From the NCBI GenBank assembly GCA_902787145.1, contig CADAEZ010000001.1, forward strand, positions 62,001 to 126,000: 64,000 bases of DNA, written 5' to 3'. The stretch comes from an uncultured Ruminococcus sp. GTDB lineage: Bacteria > Bacillota > Clostridia > Oscillospirales > Acutalibacteraceae. Of the stretch, positions 17,056-25,386 are shown one piece after another. Both the position numbers and the translations under genes were made by a program. The notes under the pieces were generated by a model that was not told the origin of the DNA, did no database searches, and saw only the letters and a list, made by a program, of their open reading frames with translations. The first letter of the stretch is position 1, and every line of letters starts with the position of its first letter.

Positions 17056-17214
17056 ATGTATGAATTCTATGACGAATATCCGATAGATGAAACAGAGGAC
17101 GAGGAGTACAACACCTTCTCGGCAACAGATATGACGGGGTTGATCCCGCGCGGAGAGCTGAGCGAGGAAGAATACGACGCCTATGAGGATGTTTATCCGT
17201 ATATTGAGGAGTAG
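17056..17214 (+). CDS. Small acidic protein, 52 residues, function unknown
   Basis: The start is ATG 17056, because GAGGTGA lies five bases upstream. An in-frame ATG 30 bases earlier has no ribosome binding site. The product is rich in Asp, Glu and Tyr (MYEFYDEYPIDETEDEEYNT at the start) with no Cys and no membrane segment. A strong hairpin follows the stop at once. A degenerate copy of its last codons survives at 19699-19728 on the other side of the LRR gene. I do not recognise a family. Confidence 0.65.
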   Translation: MYEFYDEYPIDETEDEEYNTFSATDMTGLIPRGELSEEEYDAYEDVYPYIEE

Positions 17215-17247
17215 GAAAGAGGCTGACCTTTCTGTAGGTCAGCCTCA
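17206..17247. repeat. 42-bp direct repeat (left copy) with terminator hairpin
   Basis: This copy covers the last codons of the small acidic gene and a 10-bp stem GAGGCTGACC/GGTCAGCCTC (17219-17246). It matches 19720-19761 with one mismatch. As a hairpin it terminates both the acidic gene and the convergent LRR gene. Confidence 0.85.
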
Positions 17248-17286
17248 TAATTAGTTTTACGAGATAATATAATATTGAAGTGTTTT

Positions 17287-19614
17287 TTACTTAATTCGTA
17301 TTTTTACCGTTACTGTCTTTGAACCATAGGAATATATGCTGTTTCCTGACGCGGCAACTCTTACTTTTATTTTCAGAGTTTTACCTCTTTTGTATTTTCC
17401 CTTTTTGACAGTTATAACGCCCTTTTTATTTATTGCGAGTTTATTGGAGCCCGAAAGTTTTTTGTAAGCAATCGAGCCTTGAGCTTTTCTGATAATAATT
17501 GCTTTTTTAATAGTAACCTTTCGTTTTTTGAGTTTTTTAGCTTTTATATATTTTGTTTTTGTAGCAACTTTTAGTGGATTTGGTTTTATCTTTACTGCTG
17601 GCTTAACAGGATTTTTAGTTATTTTAGATGTTGTTATAGGGTAAGTGTTTTGAGAAACAGTCGATGTGGTGGATATAGCTAGAGTAGTTTCTGAAATTGA
17701 TTCTTCTTTTGAAGGCTCGTTATTATCAGTAGAGAGCGCAACGGTAGATGTTTCCTTAGTGCTCGTTGTAGGTTCAGCGACAGATGTTTCCGTAACTTCG
17801 GTTAAGGGTTCAAAGTCAAACGTCTCTGTTGTATCCGTTGAGGGTTCAATGACAAGCGTTTCTGTGGCATTCGTCGAGGGTTCAACGACAAGTGTCTCCG
17901 TAGCGTTCGTTGAGGTTTCAAAGATCGTTTTTTCTGTAAACTCTGTTGCCGGTTCAACGAAAGGTGTTTCTGTTTCCTCAGAAGAGGGCTCTATATCAGA
18001 CATTTCAGTAACTTCGATAGAGCTATCCTTAGTTGGTTGAATTGTGGATGATGTAGGTATATTGGTTGAAATTTCGGAGGGCTCGATTGTCTCCGTAAAA
18101 GGTTGACTATCAGTTATCGGCTCCGTAGTTTCTGTTGGAAGTAAGGTTATGGATTCAGGCTCTGTTGTTTCCGGTTCCGAAACATAATGAATAGTTGCTC
18201 TTAGCAGAGTATCATTATTTTTACCTATATTAACCTTGAGGTCTCCCCATTCGCTGATAGAACCTGTATAATATACATCTTTCAGTTTTTTGCAATACTC
18301 GAATGCATAGTCTCCGATAGTATTAATGCTGTTTGGAATAGTAATGTCGGTAAGGCTTTCGCATTTATAAAATGCATATTCTCCGATAGACTTAACACTT
18401 TCGGGTAAATCTATATATGATAGATTTACACAGTCTTTGAATGCAGATTTGCCTATGCTCGTAACACTGTCAGGAATTATTATTCTCTCGATGTTTTCGC
18501 AACCCCCAAAAGCGGAATTACCAATGCTTTTAACGCTATTTGGAATTGTTACGCCTGTAAGATCTGAACAATTAACGAATGTGAAGCTGTTGATTTTAGT
18601 AACAGTATTAGGTATAGATATTTCTTCAACAAGAAAGCCGTTTAAATAGAGATTGTTTGCATAAAAAAGCGGGTTAGAGTAATTATTGAAAAAATCAATC
18701 TTACACCAAGCTTCTAAATCTGAGATTATTACTTCGGAAAGGTTTGTGCAACCGAAAAACGCGTCCTGAGCAATATTGGTTATTTTGTCAGAAATTGAAA
18801 TACAGGTGAGGTTTTTGCAGTCTTTAAACATATTCTCGCCTATGTTTGTAATAGCATCCGGAATATTAATTCCTGTGAGACTCTTGCATCCGAGAAACAC
18901 TGAATCACCTAAACTAACAACAGTGTCGGGAAGATCTATACTATTAAGCTTTGAGCAACCTGAAAATACACCGTTTTCGATATTTGTCACGCTGTTAGGG
19001 ATTTTAACAGTATTAAGTTTTTTGCATAATTCAAAAGCGCAACTGCCTATATTGGTAACACCGTCTGAGATTTCGACATTAATAAGGTTTTCACAAGAAG
19101 CAAACGCATAGCCGCCTATACTGGTAACGTTCTTGGGAATGGTTATACTCTTGAGGCTTTTGCAGAAATGAAATGCTTGTTTGCCTATTTGCGTCACGTT
19201 TTCGGGAATAATAATATTTGTGAGCATGGAGCAATTATAAAAAACCTGAACGCCTATGCTTTTGATATTATTAGAAAGTGAGACATCTGTAAGACTTGTA
19301 CAATCGGAAAAAGCGTAATCGCCTATGCTTGTGATACTGTCCGGAATTGTGATTTTTGTAATGGTAGTTGATTTTTTAAAGGCAGAGGAGCCTATGCTTT
19401 TTACGATATGACCGTTAAGCTCACTGGGTATAGACAAATCTGAATCAGAACCGTGATAGCCAACTATTTGCGCTGTACCATTGTCTTTAAGTTTATACGA
19501 CCAAGAATCATTTATATAGGTTTCTGCTTTTGTGATAATATGGATAAATGTGAATGTGGTGACTGTCAATAGCAGAGTAAGAAATAAACTGATTGACTTT
19601 TTGATAATGCTCAT
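17287..19614 (-). CDS. Exported BspA-type leucine-rich-repeat protein with the lysine-rich C-terminal domain
   Basis: The 775 residues have a signal peptide (about 1-30) and then some 17 repeats of about 23 residues (about 55-465) of the LRR_5 type, with consensus IxIPxSVxxIGxxAFxxCxxL. A Thr/Glu/Pro-rich linker (about 470-690) has near-identical blocks such as ATETLVVEPSTN. The C-terminal basic domain (about 690-775) has AQG, KKGVITVKKGKYKRGK and GNSIYSYG and resembles the end of the 11112 protein. Such proteins are surface-exposed and often adhesive. The gene is visibly A+T-richer than its neighbours and is flanked by a 42-bp direct repeat, suggesting recent insertion. AGGAGG precedes the ATG. 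Confidence 0.9.
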   Translation of the reverse strand: MSIIKKSISLFLTLLLTVTTFTFIHIITKAETYINDSWSYKLKDNGTAQIVGYHGSDSDLSIPSELNGHIVKSIGSSAFKKSTTITKITIPDSITSIGDYAFSDCTSLTDVSLSNNIKSIGVQVFYNCSMLTNIIIPENVTQIGKQAFHFCKSLKSITIPKNVTSIGGYAFASCENLINVEISDGVTNIGSCAFELCKKLNTVKIPNSVTNIENGVFSGCSKLNSIDLPDTVVSLGDSVFLGCKSLTGINIPDAITNIGENMFKDCKNLTCISISDKITNIAQDAFFGCTNLSEVIISDLEAWCKIDFFNNYSNPLFYANNLYLNGFLVEEISIPNTVTKINSFTFVNCSDLTGVTIPNSVKSIGNSAFGGCENIERIIIPDSVTSIGKSAFKDCVNLSYIDLPESVKSIGEYAFYKCESLTDITIPNSINTIGDYAFEYCKKLKDVYYTGSISEWGDLKVNIGKNNDTLLRATIHYVSEPETTEPESITLLPTETTEPITDSQPFTETIEPSEISTNIPTSSTIQPTKDSSIEVTEMSDIEPSSEETETPFVEPATEFTEKTIFETSTNATETLVVEPSTNATETLVIEPSTDTTETFDFEPLTEVTETSVAEPTTSTKETSTVALSTDNNEPSKEESISETTLAISTTSTVSQNTYPITTSKITKNPVKPAVKIKPNPLKVATKTKYIKAKKLKKRKVTIKKAIIIRKAQGSIAYKKLSGSNKLAINKKGVITVKKGKYKRGKTLKIKVRVAASGNSIYSYGSKTVTVKIRIK

Positions 19615-19719
19615 CTCGGACCTCCTTGATGTGTATATATAAATTTTATCACATTTTTTGATGTATTACTGCACAAAGATTTGGTATATGATTTATGCAA
19701 TGTGTATAGAAGAATATCT

Positions 19720-19761
19720 GAGGAATAGGAAAGAGGCTGACCTTTCTGTAGGTCAGCCTCA
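19720..19761. repeat. 42-bp direct repeat (right copy) with hairpin and gene remnant
   Basis: It is the same as 17206-17247 with one mismatch, including the complete hairpin (19733-19760). The codons just before it (19699-19728) read NVYRRISEE-stop and resemble the DVYPYIEE-stop end of the small acidic gene, so this is a decayed second copy of that 3' end. Confidence 0.8.
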
Positions 19762-19803
19762 GAAAAATTGCTTTGCAAGATAATAGAACAATTAAGCATA
19801 AAT

Positions 19804-19830
19804 GAGATCCTTCGGCAAGCTCAGGATGAC
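19804..19830. repeat. Copy of the GAGATCCTTC...CTCAGGATGAC interspersed repeat
   Basis: GAGATCCTTCGG (19804-19815) and GCTCAGGATGAC (19819-19830) match the right arm of the element at 673-820, but with a much shorter middle. Confidence 0.75.
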
Positions 19831-19848
19831 GCTTTTTGACAAACTGAA

Positions 19849-19876
19849 AGGCTGTCGCGATATGACGCGACAGCCT
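19849..19876 (-). terminator. Terminator of the CAP/Big2/CHAP gene
   Basis: AGGCTGTCGCG (19849-19859) pairs with CGCGACAGCCT (19866-19876), four bases beyond the stop at 19881. The downstream T-run is short. Confidence 0.7.
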
Positions 19877-19880
19877 CATT

Positions 19881-21137
19881 TTATATTTTTACTGTTACGT
19901 TGTAACTGTAGGATATGTCCGTACCCTCGATTTTGGCGGTGATTCTGGCAGTGGCTTTTTGGTGGCACTGCTTTATCCACGTTGTGCAGCTCGGACTCCA
20001 TCGCATATCCGACGGGTTGATTCCGTTTTGTTCAAGAAGCCATCCGCAGAATATCGCGCACCAGTTGTCCGCCATATACTTGCCTCCGAGGAAGGCTTTC
20101 CATGCCAGAGTGCCGGCGTAGAAGTTTTTACCGCGCTTGCCGACCTGTTTTTTTGCGAGGTTCGCAAGCTTGGCGGCTTTGGCTGATCCGAGGGCGGAGG
20201 AGTTGCTGATGTAGCCCACAATGTCGGAACTTCTTCGGCTGTAGCTTTTAGCGGCTACCTTTGACTTCCTGAAATGCTGTCCTGTGGCGTTGCCCTCGAC
20301 GGTGTATACTCTGCTGCCTGTGACCTTGTAGACAATTCCGATATGGTTGGCGAGCCATCCGTCGTTTTTGTACCAATGAAAGAGGATGAAGTCGCCCTTT
20401 TTCGGCGTATAATATGCTTTAGTGCGGAAGTCGGAGGGCTTTTTGCCGGTGACCTTGCCGTAGCCGTCAACTTTGGCAATTTCGGGGTTTTCGCTGGTGT
20501 ATACTACCGGATAGTTTTTGTTCGTATTCTTGATTACGGAGCCGTTAGCGAGGGTGAATCGTCCGTTGGACTTTTTATTCGGTCTTATGGACTTGTCGAT
20601 GAACTCGCCGGTGTTAGCGGCCTGAAGGCGGTTAATGTAGTATTTTCCGGTGAACTTATAGTTTGCTCTCCCTTTAAAAGAGGAGTATGGAGTGATTTTT
20701 GTCTTTGTGTCGAAGCAGACTACCCAGTATGTTACATTCTTTACGGTCAGGTTGGCGATACCGCATGCGTTGAGCTCCTCGTCCTCGTCAAGCATACTTT
20801 TCTCGACCTTGTCGAGAGCGTCATAGTCGTCGCCCTTGGCGATTACATAGGTTTCGGGAAATTTTTCGGTCTCGACGCAGGCCTGGTCATAGGTGTAGCT
20901 CACGGCCAGTGTAGCGGCGCGCTTGTACGCCTGAGACATAAGGGCTTTGTCGAGCTTAACCTTTGGAGTGTCCATATCCGTTCTCAGTTCGTTTATCTCC
21001 TTGTAGAGAACCTTGTTGAGGGATTTTTCGGTTTTACCCTTGACGGTGATTTTTGTTGTCGCGTCGGCCGACGCGGGCAGGATGAATGCTGTTGTCAGGA
21101 TAATTGCCGCGAGGATCGCGGATAATAGTTTTTTCAT
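19881..21137 (-). CDS. Exported CAP-Big2-CHAP protein with permuted CHAP and split Big2 domains
   Basis: The 418 residues start at ATG 21137 (AAAGG upstream; a TTG six codons earlier is less likely). A signal peptide (1-24) is followed by a CAP/SCP-like domain (about 38-145). Residues 193-234 are the first half of a Big2 domain (VVYTSENPEIAKVDGYGKV). Residues 235-312 then read like the second half of a CHAP amidase (KKGDFILFHW, NHIGIV with His265, VYTVEGN with Glu281). Residues 322-394 read like the first half (DNWCAIFCGWLLEQNG with Cys360), and 395-418 finish the Big2 domain (TARITAKIEG ... VTVK). CHAP enzymes cleave peptidoglycan peptides and normally have Cys before His. Whether this permuted form folds and works is unknown. 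Confidence 0.85.
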   Translation of the reverse strand: MKKLLSAILAAIILTTAFILPASADATTKITVKGKTEKSLNKVLYKEINELRTDMDTPKVKLDKALMSQAYKRAATLAVSYTYDQACVETEKFPETYVIAKGDDYDALDKVEKSMLDEDEELNACGIANLTVKNVTYWVVCFDTKTKITPYSSFKGRANYKFTGKYYINRLQAANTGEFIDKSIRPNKKSNGRFTLANGSVIKNTNKNYPVVYTSENPEIAKVDGYGKVTGKKPSDFRTKAYYTPKKGDFILFHWYKNDGWLANHIGIVYKVTGSRVYTVEGNATGQHFRKSKVAAKSYSRRSSDIVGYISNSSALGSAKAAKLANLAKKQVGKRGKNFYAGTLAWKAFLGGKYMADNWCAIFCGWLLEQNGINPSDMRWSPSCTTWIKQCHQKATARITAKIEGTDISYSYNVTVKI

Positions 21138-21183
21138 ACTCACATACCTTTCCAAAAGTAATGAGCTGTCAGGTTATGGCAGC

Positions 21184-22035
21184 TCAATCAAAAAATCTGA
21201 TTTCTTTAAATGTACAAATGTAGTTTTGTGATTCGTGGAATTTAGACTGCACCATAGTCGGGTTGTACATATACAAAAGCCTGTGCTGAACCGCGTCTTT
21301 GTCCATATCAAAAACATAGATTACGGCTTTTTTACACGCTTCGCTTGTACCGCTTGTGGTGCTTCCGGTATAGCGGCAGTCACGTATGATCTGCTTTACG
21401 CTTGTGGTTCCGAGCTTGGCCATAGCGTTCTTGACCGACTGGGCGATTAGCGCGGCTCCGGTGAATCCGCCTGTGCCGAACTCGCCGTAGCAGAGTTTTT
21501 CAAGCAGCTCGCGGTCGTCGTCGGATAGCTCGATATGAGGGCAGTGGTAGCCCTTGTCCGGGTTGTCGATGGCTACGAGGTAGCCGGCGTTCCACTGGGC
21601 GTCGTAGGAGGCTTTCTGTTTAACGGGTTTTGCCGTAGCGAAAGGTACGAGCTCGGTGGCTTTTTGTTTTTCAGCGGCTTTCTTTTTAGCGGCCTTTGCG
21701 GATTTTTGCTCAGCGGTTTTATTTTCGGTTGCCGCTTCCGTGGCTGAGGGGGTGGATGGCTCGGTTTTGTTCTCGGTTTTTTCTATCATACCGGCAGCCG
21801 CGGCGGCCTTTTTGTTGATCTTTATTTCTTCCGTAACAACCTCGATGTCGTTGGAGGGCTTGTTTGTTTCGGTCAAAGATTCGGTTTCGGACGCAGTGGT
21901 TACGACGGTAGTAGGTACTGTAGCGTTGGCGTCCGTCTTGACCTCGCACTGCGAGAACGCAAGAGGTATGCCGATTGCGATACAAGCTACCAGAATCAGC
22001 GATATAAGTATTATATTTAGTCGTTTTTCAAACAT
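21184..22035 (-). CDS. Membrane-anchored SleB-type cell wall hydrolase
   Basis: An N-terminal transmembrane segment (about 7-28) is followed by a Thr/Glu-rich and then Lys/Ala-rich linker (about 35-140). The C-terminal domain is of the Hydrolase_2/SleB kind, with LLEKLCYGEFGTGGFTGAAL, whose Glu in YGE aligns with the catalytic glutamate, and later AVIYVFDMD and ICTFKEIRFF. SleB-like lytic transglycosylases cut peptidoglycan, especially spore cortex, but vegetative relatives also exist. GTG 22044 is an alternative start close behind GAGGAC; ATG 22035 was chosen. It lies between a sugar aminotransferase gene and the CAP/CHAP gene with gaps of 33 and 46 bases, so co-transcription is possible. 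Confidence 0.82.
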   Translation of the reverse strand: MFEKRLNIILISLILVACIAIGIPLAFSQCEVKTDANATVPTTVVTTASETESLTETNKPSNDIEVVTEEIKINKKAAAAAGMIEKTENKTEPSTPSATEAATENKTAEQKSAKAAKKKAAEKQKATELVPFATAKPVKQKASYDAQWNAGYLVAIDNPDKGYHCPHIELSDDDRELLEKLCYGEFGTGGFTGAALIAQSVKNAMAKLGTTSVKQIIRDCRYTGSTTSGTSEACKKAVIYVFDMDKDAVQHRLLYMYNPTMVQSKFHESQNYICTFKEIRFFD

Positions 22036-22068
22036 TTCTCTCACAGTCCTCAGTTATGTAAACATCTC

Positions 22069-23277
22069 TTATTTTATCATACTGTCGTAAACTTCTCTGA
22101 ATGATTTTAGCACATACTCGGCTTCGTCGTCGGTGATGGTAGAGTTCATCGGCAGGGTGAGCTGGTTTTTGTGCATATTATAGGCGTAGGGGTAGTCGAG
22201 GATGTTGAAGCCTTTGTTTTTGTATGCCGAGAGCATCGGCAGTGGTTTGAAGTGGACGTTACACATAACGCCTTTCTCGGCCATACGGTTGTAGAATTCG
22301 TTGCGGAATTCCGCGTCCTTACCGAGGAAGCGTACAAAATACAAGTGTCCGCTGCTGCGGTGATTCTCGCCGGCGTGGTCGAGCAGCTGGAGGTCGAGAT
22401 CCCTGAGAGCCTCGTCGTAGCGCTTTATAAGCTCATGACGGCGGTTAAGCATTTCCTCGTAGCGGTTGAACTGCGCGAGTCCGACTGCCGCCAGGATGTC
22501 GGGCATATTACACTTGTACTGGGTGTTCACGACGTCGTATTCCCAGGACGCGAGTTTCTCCTTGGAAAAAGCGTCCTTGGTCTGGCCGTGAAGCGACCAA
22601 AGCATATATTGCTTGTACATTTTTTCTTCGTCGATCCTTCCGCGCAGACGGTGAACGGCGGCTCCGCCCTCGGCGGTAGTCATATTCTTTACGGCGTGGA
22701 AGCTGAAGTTGGTGAAATCGGCGATTTCGCCGCACATCTGACCATGCCAGCGCGCTCCGAAAGCATGCGCCGAGTCCGCCATAATTACAACGCGGCCGAT
22801 AAGCTCCTGGATCTTGCCCTTTGGCTGAAAGAGATCGCGCTTGTTGCGGACAGCCTCGTAAATCCTGTCGTAATCGCAAACGATACCGGCGAGGTCTACG
22901 GGGATGATAACCTTGGTGTGTTCGTTGATAGCGGCTTCCATTTTGTCGTAGTCCATCTCGAAGGTGCCGGGCTTGCAGTCGATCATAACAGGCTTTGCGC
23001 CGACATGATATATAACGGAACAGGTGGCGGTGTATGTATATGCCGGGAGGATAACCTCGTCCTGAGGGCCTACTCCCAGAATACGCAGTGTCATCTCGGC
23101 ACAGGAGGTCTGTGACGAGAGACATACAGCCTGACCTGTGTGACAATATTCTCCTATTTTTTTCTCAAAAAGCTTTGTCTTTGGGCCGGTGGTTATCCAG
23201 CCGGATTCCAAAACTTCCTTGACTGCTTCGATTTCATCTTTACCTATATCAGGCGGTGAAAACGGAATATTCATCAT
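22069..23277 (-). CDS. DegT/DnrJ/EryC1-family sugar aminotransferase
   Basis: This PLP enzyme of 402 residues would transfer an amino group to a nucleotide-linked keto sugar. The substrate-side start IPFSPPDIGKDEI, the SGWITTGPK loop, ADSAHAF and the PLP lysine Lys197 in FSFHAVKNMTTAEGG are all intact. The sequence resembles the ArnB/PseC group, but the exact sugar cannot be read from sequence. The membrane glycosyltransferase of the next upstream gene is of the type that builds lipid-linked sugars, so the two may work together on lipid or wall glycosylation. Confidence 0.9.
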   Translation of the reverse strand: MMNIPFSPPDIGKDEIEAVKEVLESGWITTGPKTKLFEKKIGEYCHTGQAVCLSSQTSCAEMTLRILGVGPQDEVILPAYTYTATCSVIYHVGAKPVMIDCKPGTFEMDYDKMEAAINEHTKVIIPVDLAGIVCDYDRIYEAVRNKRDLFQPKGKIQELIGRVVIMADSAHAFGARWHGQMCGEIADFTNFSFHAVKNMTTAEGGAAVHRLRGRIDEEKMYKQYMLWSLHGQTKDAFSKEKLASWEYDVVNTQYKCNMPDILAAVGLAQFNRYEEMLNRRHELIKRYDEALRDLDLQLLDHAGENHRSSGHLYFVRFLGKDAEFRNEFYNRMAEKGVMCNVHFKPLPMLSAYKNKGFNILDYPYAYNMHKNQLTLPMNSTITDDEAEYVLKSFREVYDSMIK

Positions 23278-23341
23278 ACAAAAATTCCCTCTTTACCCAT
23301 TTTAAATACAGATATAAATCCGAACATAAATATACACATAT

Positions 23342-23370
23342 ATTATACTACCAAAAGTGAAAAAAGTAAA
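23342..23370 (-). promoter_or_regulatory. Promoter of the aminotransferase gene
   Basis: On the minus strand TTTACT (23365-23370) and TATAAT (23342-23347) are 17 bases apart, about 65 bases before the ATG. Confidence 0.6.
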
Positions 23371-23428
23371 GGGTTTTTTTCTTTATTAGAAACTTATTGC
23401 TCTTTTTGTCAGTAATACACAAAAAGAA

Positions 23429-23454
23429 ACCGGTTCAAAACAAACTGAACCGGT
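23429..23454 (-). terminator. Terminator of the membrane glycosyltransferase gene
   Basis: ACCGGTTCA (23429-23437) pairs with TGAACCGGT (23446-23454). On the minus strand it is followed by TTTCTTTTTGTG. Confidence 0.85.
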
Positions 23455-23457
23455 AAA

Positions 23458-24396
23458 TTATTTTTTTCTTGTTAAAATTTCCTTGGCGATATATATCGGG
23501 CGCTGTTTGCTCTGGATATAGGTCTTGGCGAGATAAGAGCCGATGATTCCGATACAGAAAAGCTGGATTCCGCCGAGCAGGAGTATAAGCGCGACGATGG
23601 TGGCGTATCCGCTGATTGCTACGTTGAACCAGATTCGCTGGATAACTACTACAATGAGGTAGACTATACTCGCGAAGGAGGTGAGCATACCCGTGTATGT
23701 AGCGAGCTTAAGGGGCTTTGTAGAGAATGCCGAGATGCCCTCAAAGGCGTATCTTACAAGCTTAGTGAAGCTCCATTTTGTCTCGCCGGCGTTACGCTCC
23801 TGAACCTCATAGGGGATGTACTTTGTGTTAAAGCCGATCCAGCTGAAAATACCCTTGGAAAAGCGGTGGTACTCGCCCATTTCGAGAATAGCGTCGGCGA
23901 CGCCTCTTGTAAAGGTGCGGAAGTCGCTTGCGTCGGCGTGGAGCTCAACCTCGCTGAGCTTGTTTATGAGCTTGTAGAAGCCCGACTTTAAGCCTGTCAT
24001 TACCGAGCCTTCCTTGCGTTTGCTCTGGTAGGCGGCTACGCAGTCGTATTCGGGTTCATTCTCCAGAATTTCCATCATCTCGATTACGACCTCGGGGCGC
24101 TGTTGCATATCGGCGTCGATAAGCGATATGTAGTCGCCTTTGGAGTTCTTGATGCCGGCGTAGATGGCGCTCTCCTTGCCGAAGTTGCGGCTGAAGGATA
24201 TTACGGTGATGTCGCTCTCGGTTTTTTCGTTATAGAGTTTCTTTAGTTTATCAATAGTTTTGTCACGGCTTCCGTCGTTTACAAATACAAATTCGTAGTC
24301 TATGTCGGTTTTTGAGAACGCTTTTACGCATTCCTCATAAAAAAGCTCGACGTTGTCCTCTTCGTTGTAACAGGGGACTATAAGTGATAATTTCAT
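23458..24396 (-). CDS. GT2 glycosyltransferase of the GtrB/DPM1 type
   Basis: The 312-residue enzyme has a GT-A catalytic domain (1-about 225) with SLIVPCYNEEDNV, FVNDGSRDKT and the metal/nucleotide motif LIDADMQQRP, then two C-terminal transmembrane helices (about 232-255 and 265-290). This layout fits transfer of a sugar from a nucleotide donor to undecaprenyl phosphate on the inner membrane face. It is a single gene with a strong promoter, divergent from metF. The sugar is unknown; glucose and aminoarabinose-like sugars are common in the family. Confidence 0.92.
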   Translation of the reverse strand: MKLSLIVPCYNEEDNVELFYEECVKAFSKTDIDYEFVFVNDGSRDKTIDKLKKLYNEKTESDITVISFSRNFGKESAIYAGIKNSKGDYISLIDADMQQRPEVVIEMMEILENEPEYDCVAAYQSKRKEGSVMTGLKSGFYKLINKLSEVELHADASDFRTFTRGVADAILEMGEYHRFSKGIFSWIGFNTKYIPYEVQERNAGETKWSFTKLVRYAFEGISAFSTKPLKLATYTGMLTSFASIVYLIVVVIQRIWFNVAISGYATIVALILLLGGIQLFCIGIIGSYLAKTYIQSKQRPIYIAKEILTRKK

Positions 24397-24428
24397 ACCT
24401 TTTGCCTCTTTTCGGTTTTTCCTTTCTA

Positions 24429-24457
24429 ATTTTACACATAATGAGGCCGTATGTCAA
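24429..24457 (-). promoter_or_regulatory. Promoter of the GT2 gene
   Basis: On the minus strand TTGACA (24452-24457) and TAAAAT (24429-24434) are exactly 17 bases apart. Confidence 0.85.
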
Positions 24458-24466
24458 ATGAAAGTG

Positions 24467-24495
24467 TTGTTTTATATTGATTTTTATGGTAAAAT
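24467..24495 (+). promoter_or_regulatory. Promoter of the metF-metH block
   Basis: TTGTTT (24467-24472) and TAAAAT (24490-24495) are 17 bases apart, back to back with the GT2 promoter. No S-box or cobalamin riboswitch is visible between it and the start codon, which lies 34 bases downstream. Confidence 0.65.
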
Positions 24496-24528
24496 CTAAA
24501 GAGCGACTTGATTTATGAGGTGATACTT

Positions 24529-25386
24529 ATGAATATTATGGATTTATATAAAGATGACAAGACGGTTTTGTCGTTCGAGGTGTTTCCACCCAAGAAAACC
24601 TCGCCGATAGAATCTGTTTACGGAGCGCTGGAGGAGCTTTGCGCGCTTGATCCGGCGTATATCAGCGTTACCTACGGAGCCGGCGGAACCGCTGCCGACA
24701 ATACCTGCGCCATTGCTTCGAAGATTAAACACGACTACGGTGTTGAGGCTATCGCTCACCTTACCTGCGTAAACAATACAAAGGACGAGGTGCGTGAGGT
24801 TTTGCGCCAGTTTAAGGAGAACGACATCGAGAATATACTGGCGTTGCGCGGAGACATTGTTCCCGGGGTTGAGCCGAAGAAGGACTTTGCCCACGCGAGC
24901 GACCTGGCGGAGTTTATACGCGATTTTGGCGGATTCAATATTGCCGGAGCGTGTTATCCTGAGGTTCACCCGGATTCAAAGGACGAGGTGGAGGATATAA
25001 TCAACCTTAAGAAGAAGGTTGACGCCGGAGCAGAGCTGCTGATTTCTCAGCTTTTCTTCGACAACAACAGCTTTTATGAATTCGAAAAACGCTGTCGCCT
25101 CGCGGGGATTAACGTCCCGATAGAGGCCGGTATTATGCCTGTTGTTAATAAAAACCAGATTCAGAGAATGGTTTCGATGTGCGGAGCGTCACTTCCGGCA
25201 AAATTTTCGCGTATTATGAACCGCTTTGAACATAATCCCGAAGCGCTCAGAGACGCGGGAATCGCCTATGCCGTCGACCAGTGCGTCGACCTTATCGCCA
25301 ACGGTGTAAGCGGAATACACCTGTACACTATGAACAATCCTTACGTGGCGCGCAAGATTACCGAGGCTATCGGAAAATTGATATGA
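24529..25386 (+). CDS. metF: Methylenetetrahydrofolate reductase
   Basis: MetF reduces 5,10-methylene-THF to 5-methyl-THF, the methyl donor for MetH. The start is ATG 24529, with GAGGTGA five bases upstream; the frame is open a few codons earlier but without a site. The 285 residues have the flavoprotein barrel signature LSFEVFPPKKT, SVTYGAGGT, ALRGD near residue 105 and CYPEVHP. The stop overlaps the next start (ATGA). Folate-linked methyl flow through the three adjacent genes is obvious from the order metF, activation domain, metH. Confidence 0.95.
   Translation: MNIMDLYKDDKTVLSFEVFPPKKTSPIESVYGALEELCALDPAYISVTYGAGGTAADNTCAIASKIKHDYGVEAIAHLTCVNNTKDEVREVLRQFKENDIENILALRGDIVPGVEPKKDFAHASDLAEFIRDFGGFNIAGACYPEVHPDSKDEVEDIINLKKKVDAGAELLISQLFFDNNSFYEFEKRCRLAGINVPIEAGIMPVVNKNQIQRMVSMCGASLPAKFSRIMNRFEHNPEALRDAGIAYAVDQCVDLIANGVSGIHLYTMNNPYVARKITEAIGKLI

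Noticed and set aside
17287..19761. LRR gene as an insertion sequence or transposon cargo
   Set aside because: There is no transposase and no terminal inverted repeat; the 42-bp repeats are direct and contain a terminator.
20274..21125. 283-codon open frame antisense to the CAP/CHAP gene
   Set aside because: Composition is Val/Gly-rich, without start signals; the minus-strand frame has recognised domains.
22171..23115. 314-codon open frame antisense to the DegT gene
   Set aside because: The minus-strand frame shows a complete PLP enzyme; this is its mirror.
24496..24528. SAM or cobalamin riboswitch before metF
   Set aside because: The leader is only about 30 bases long.
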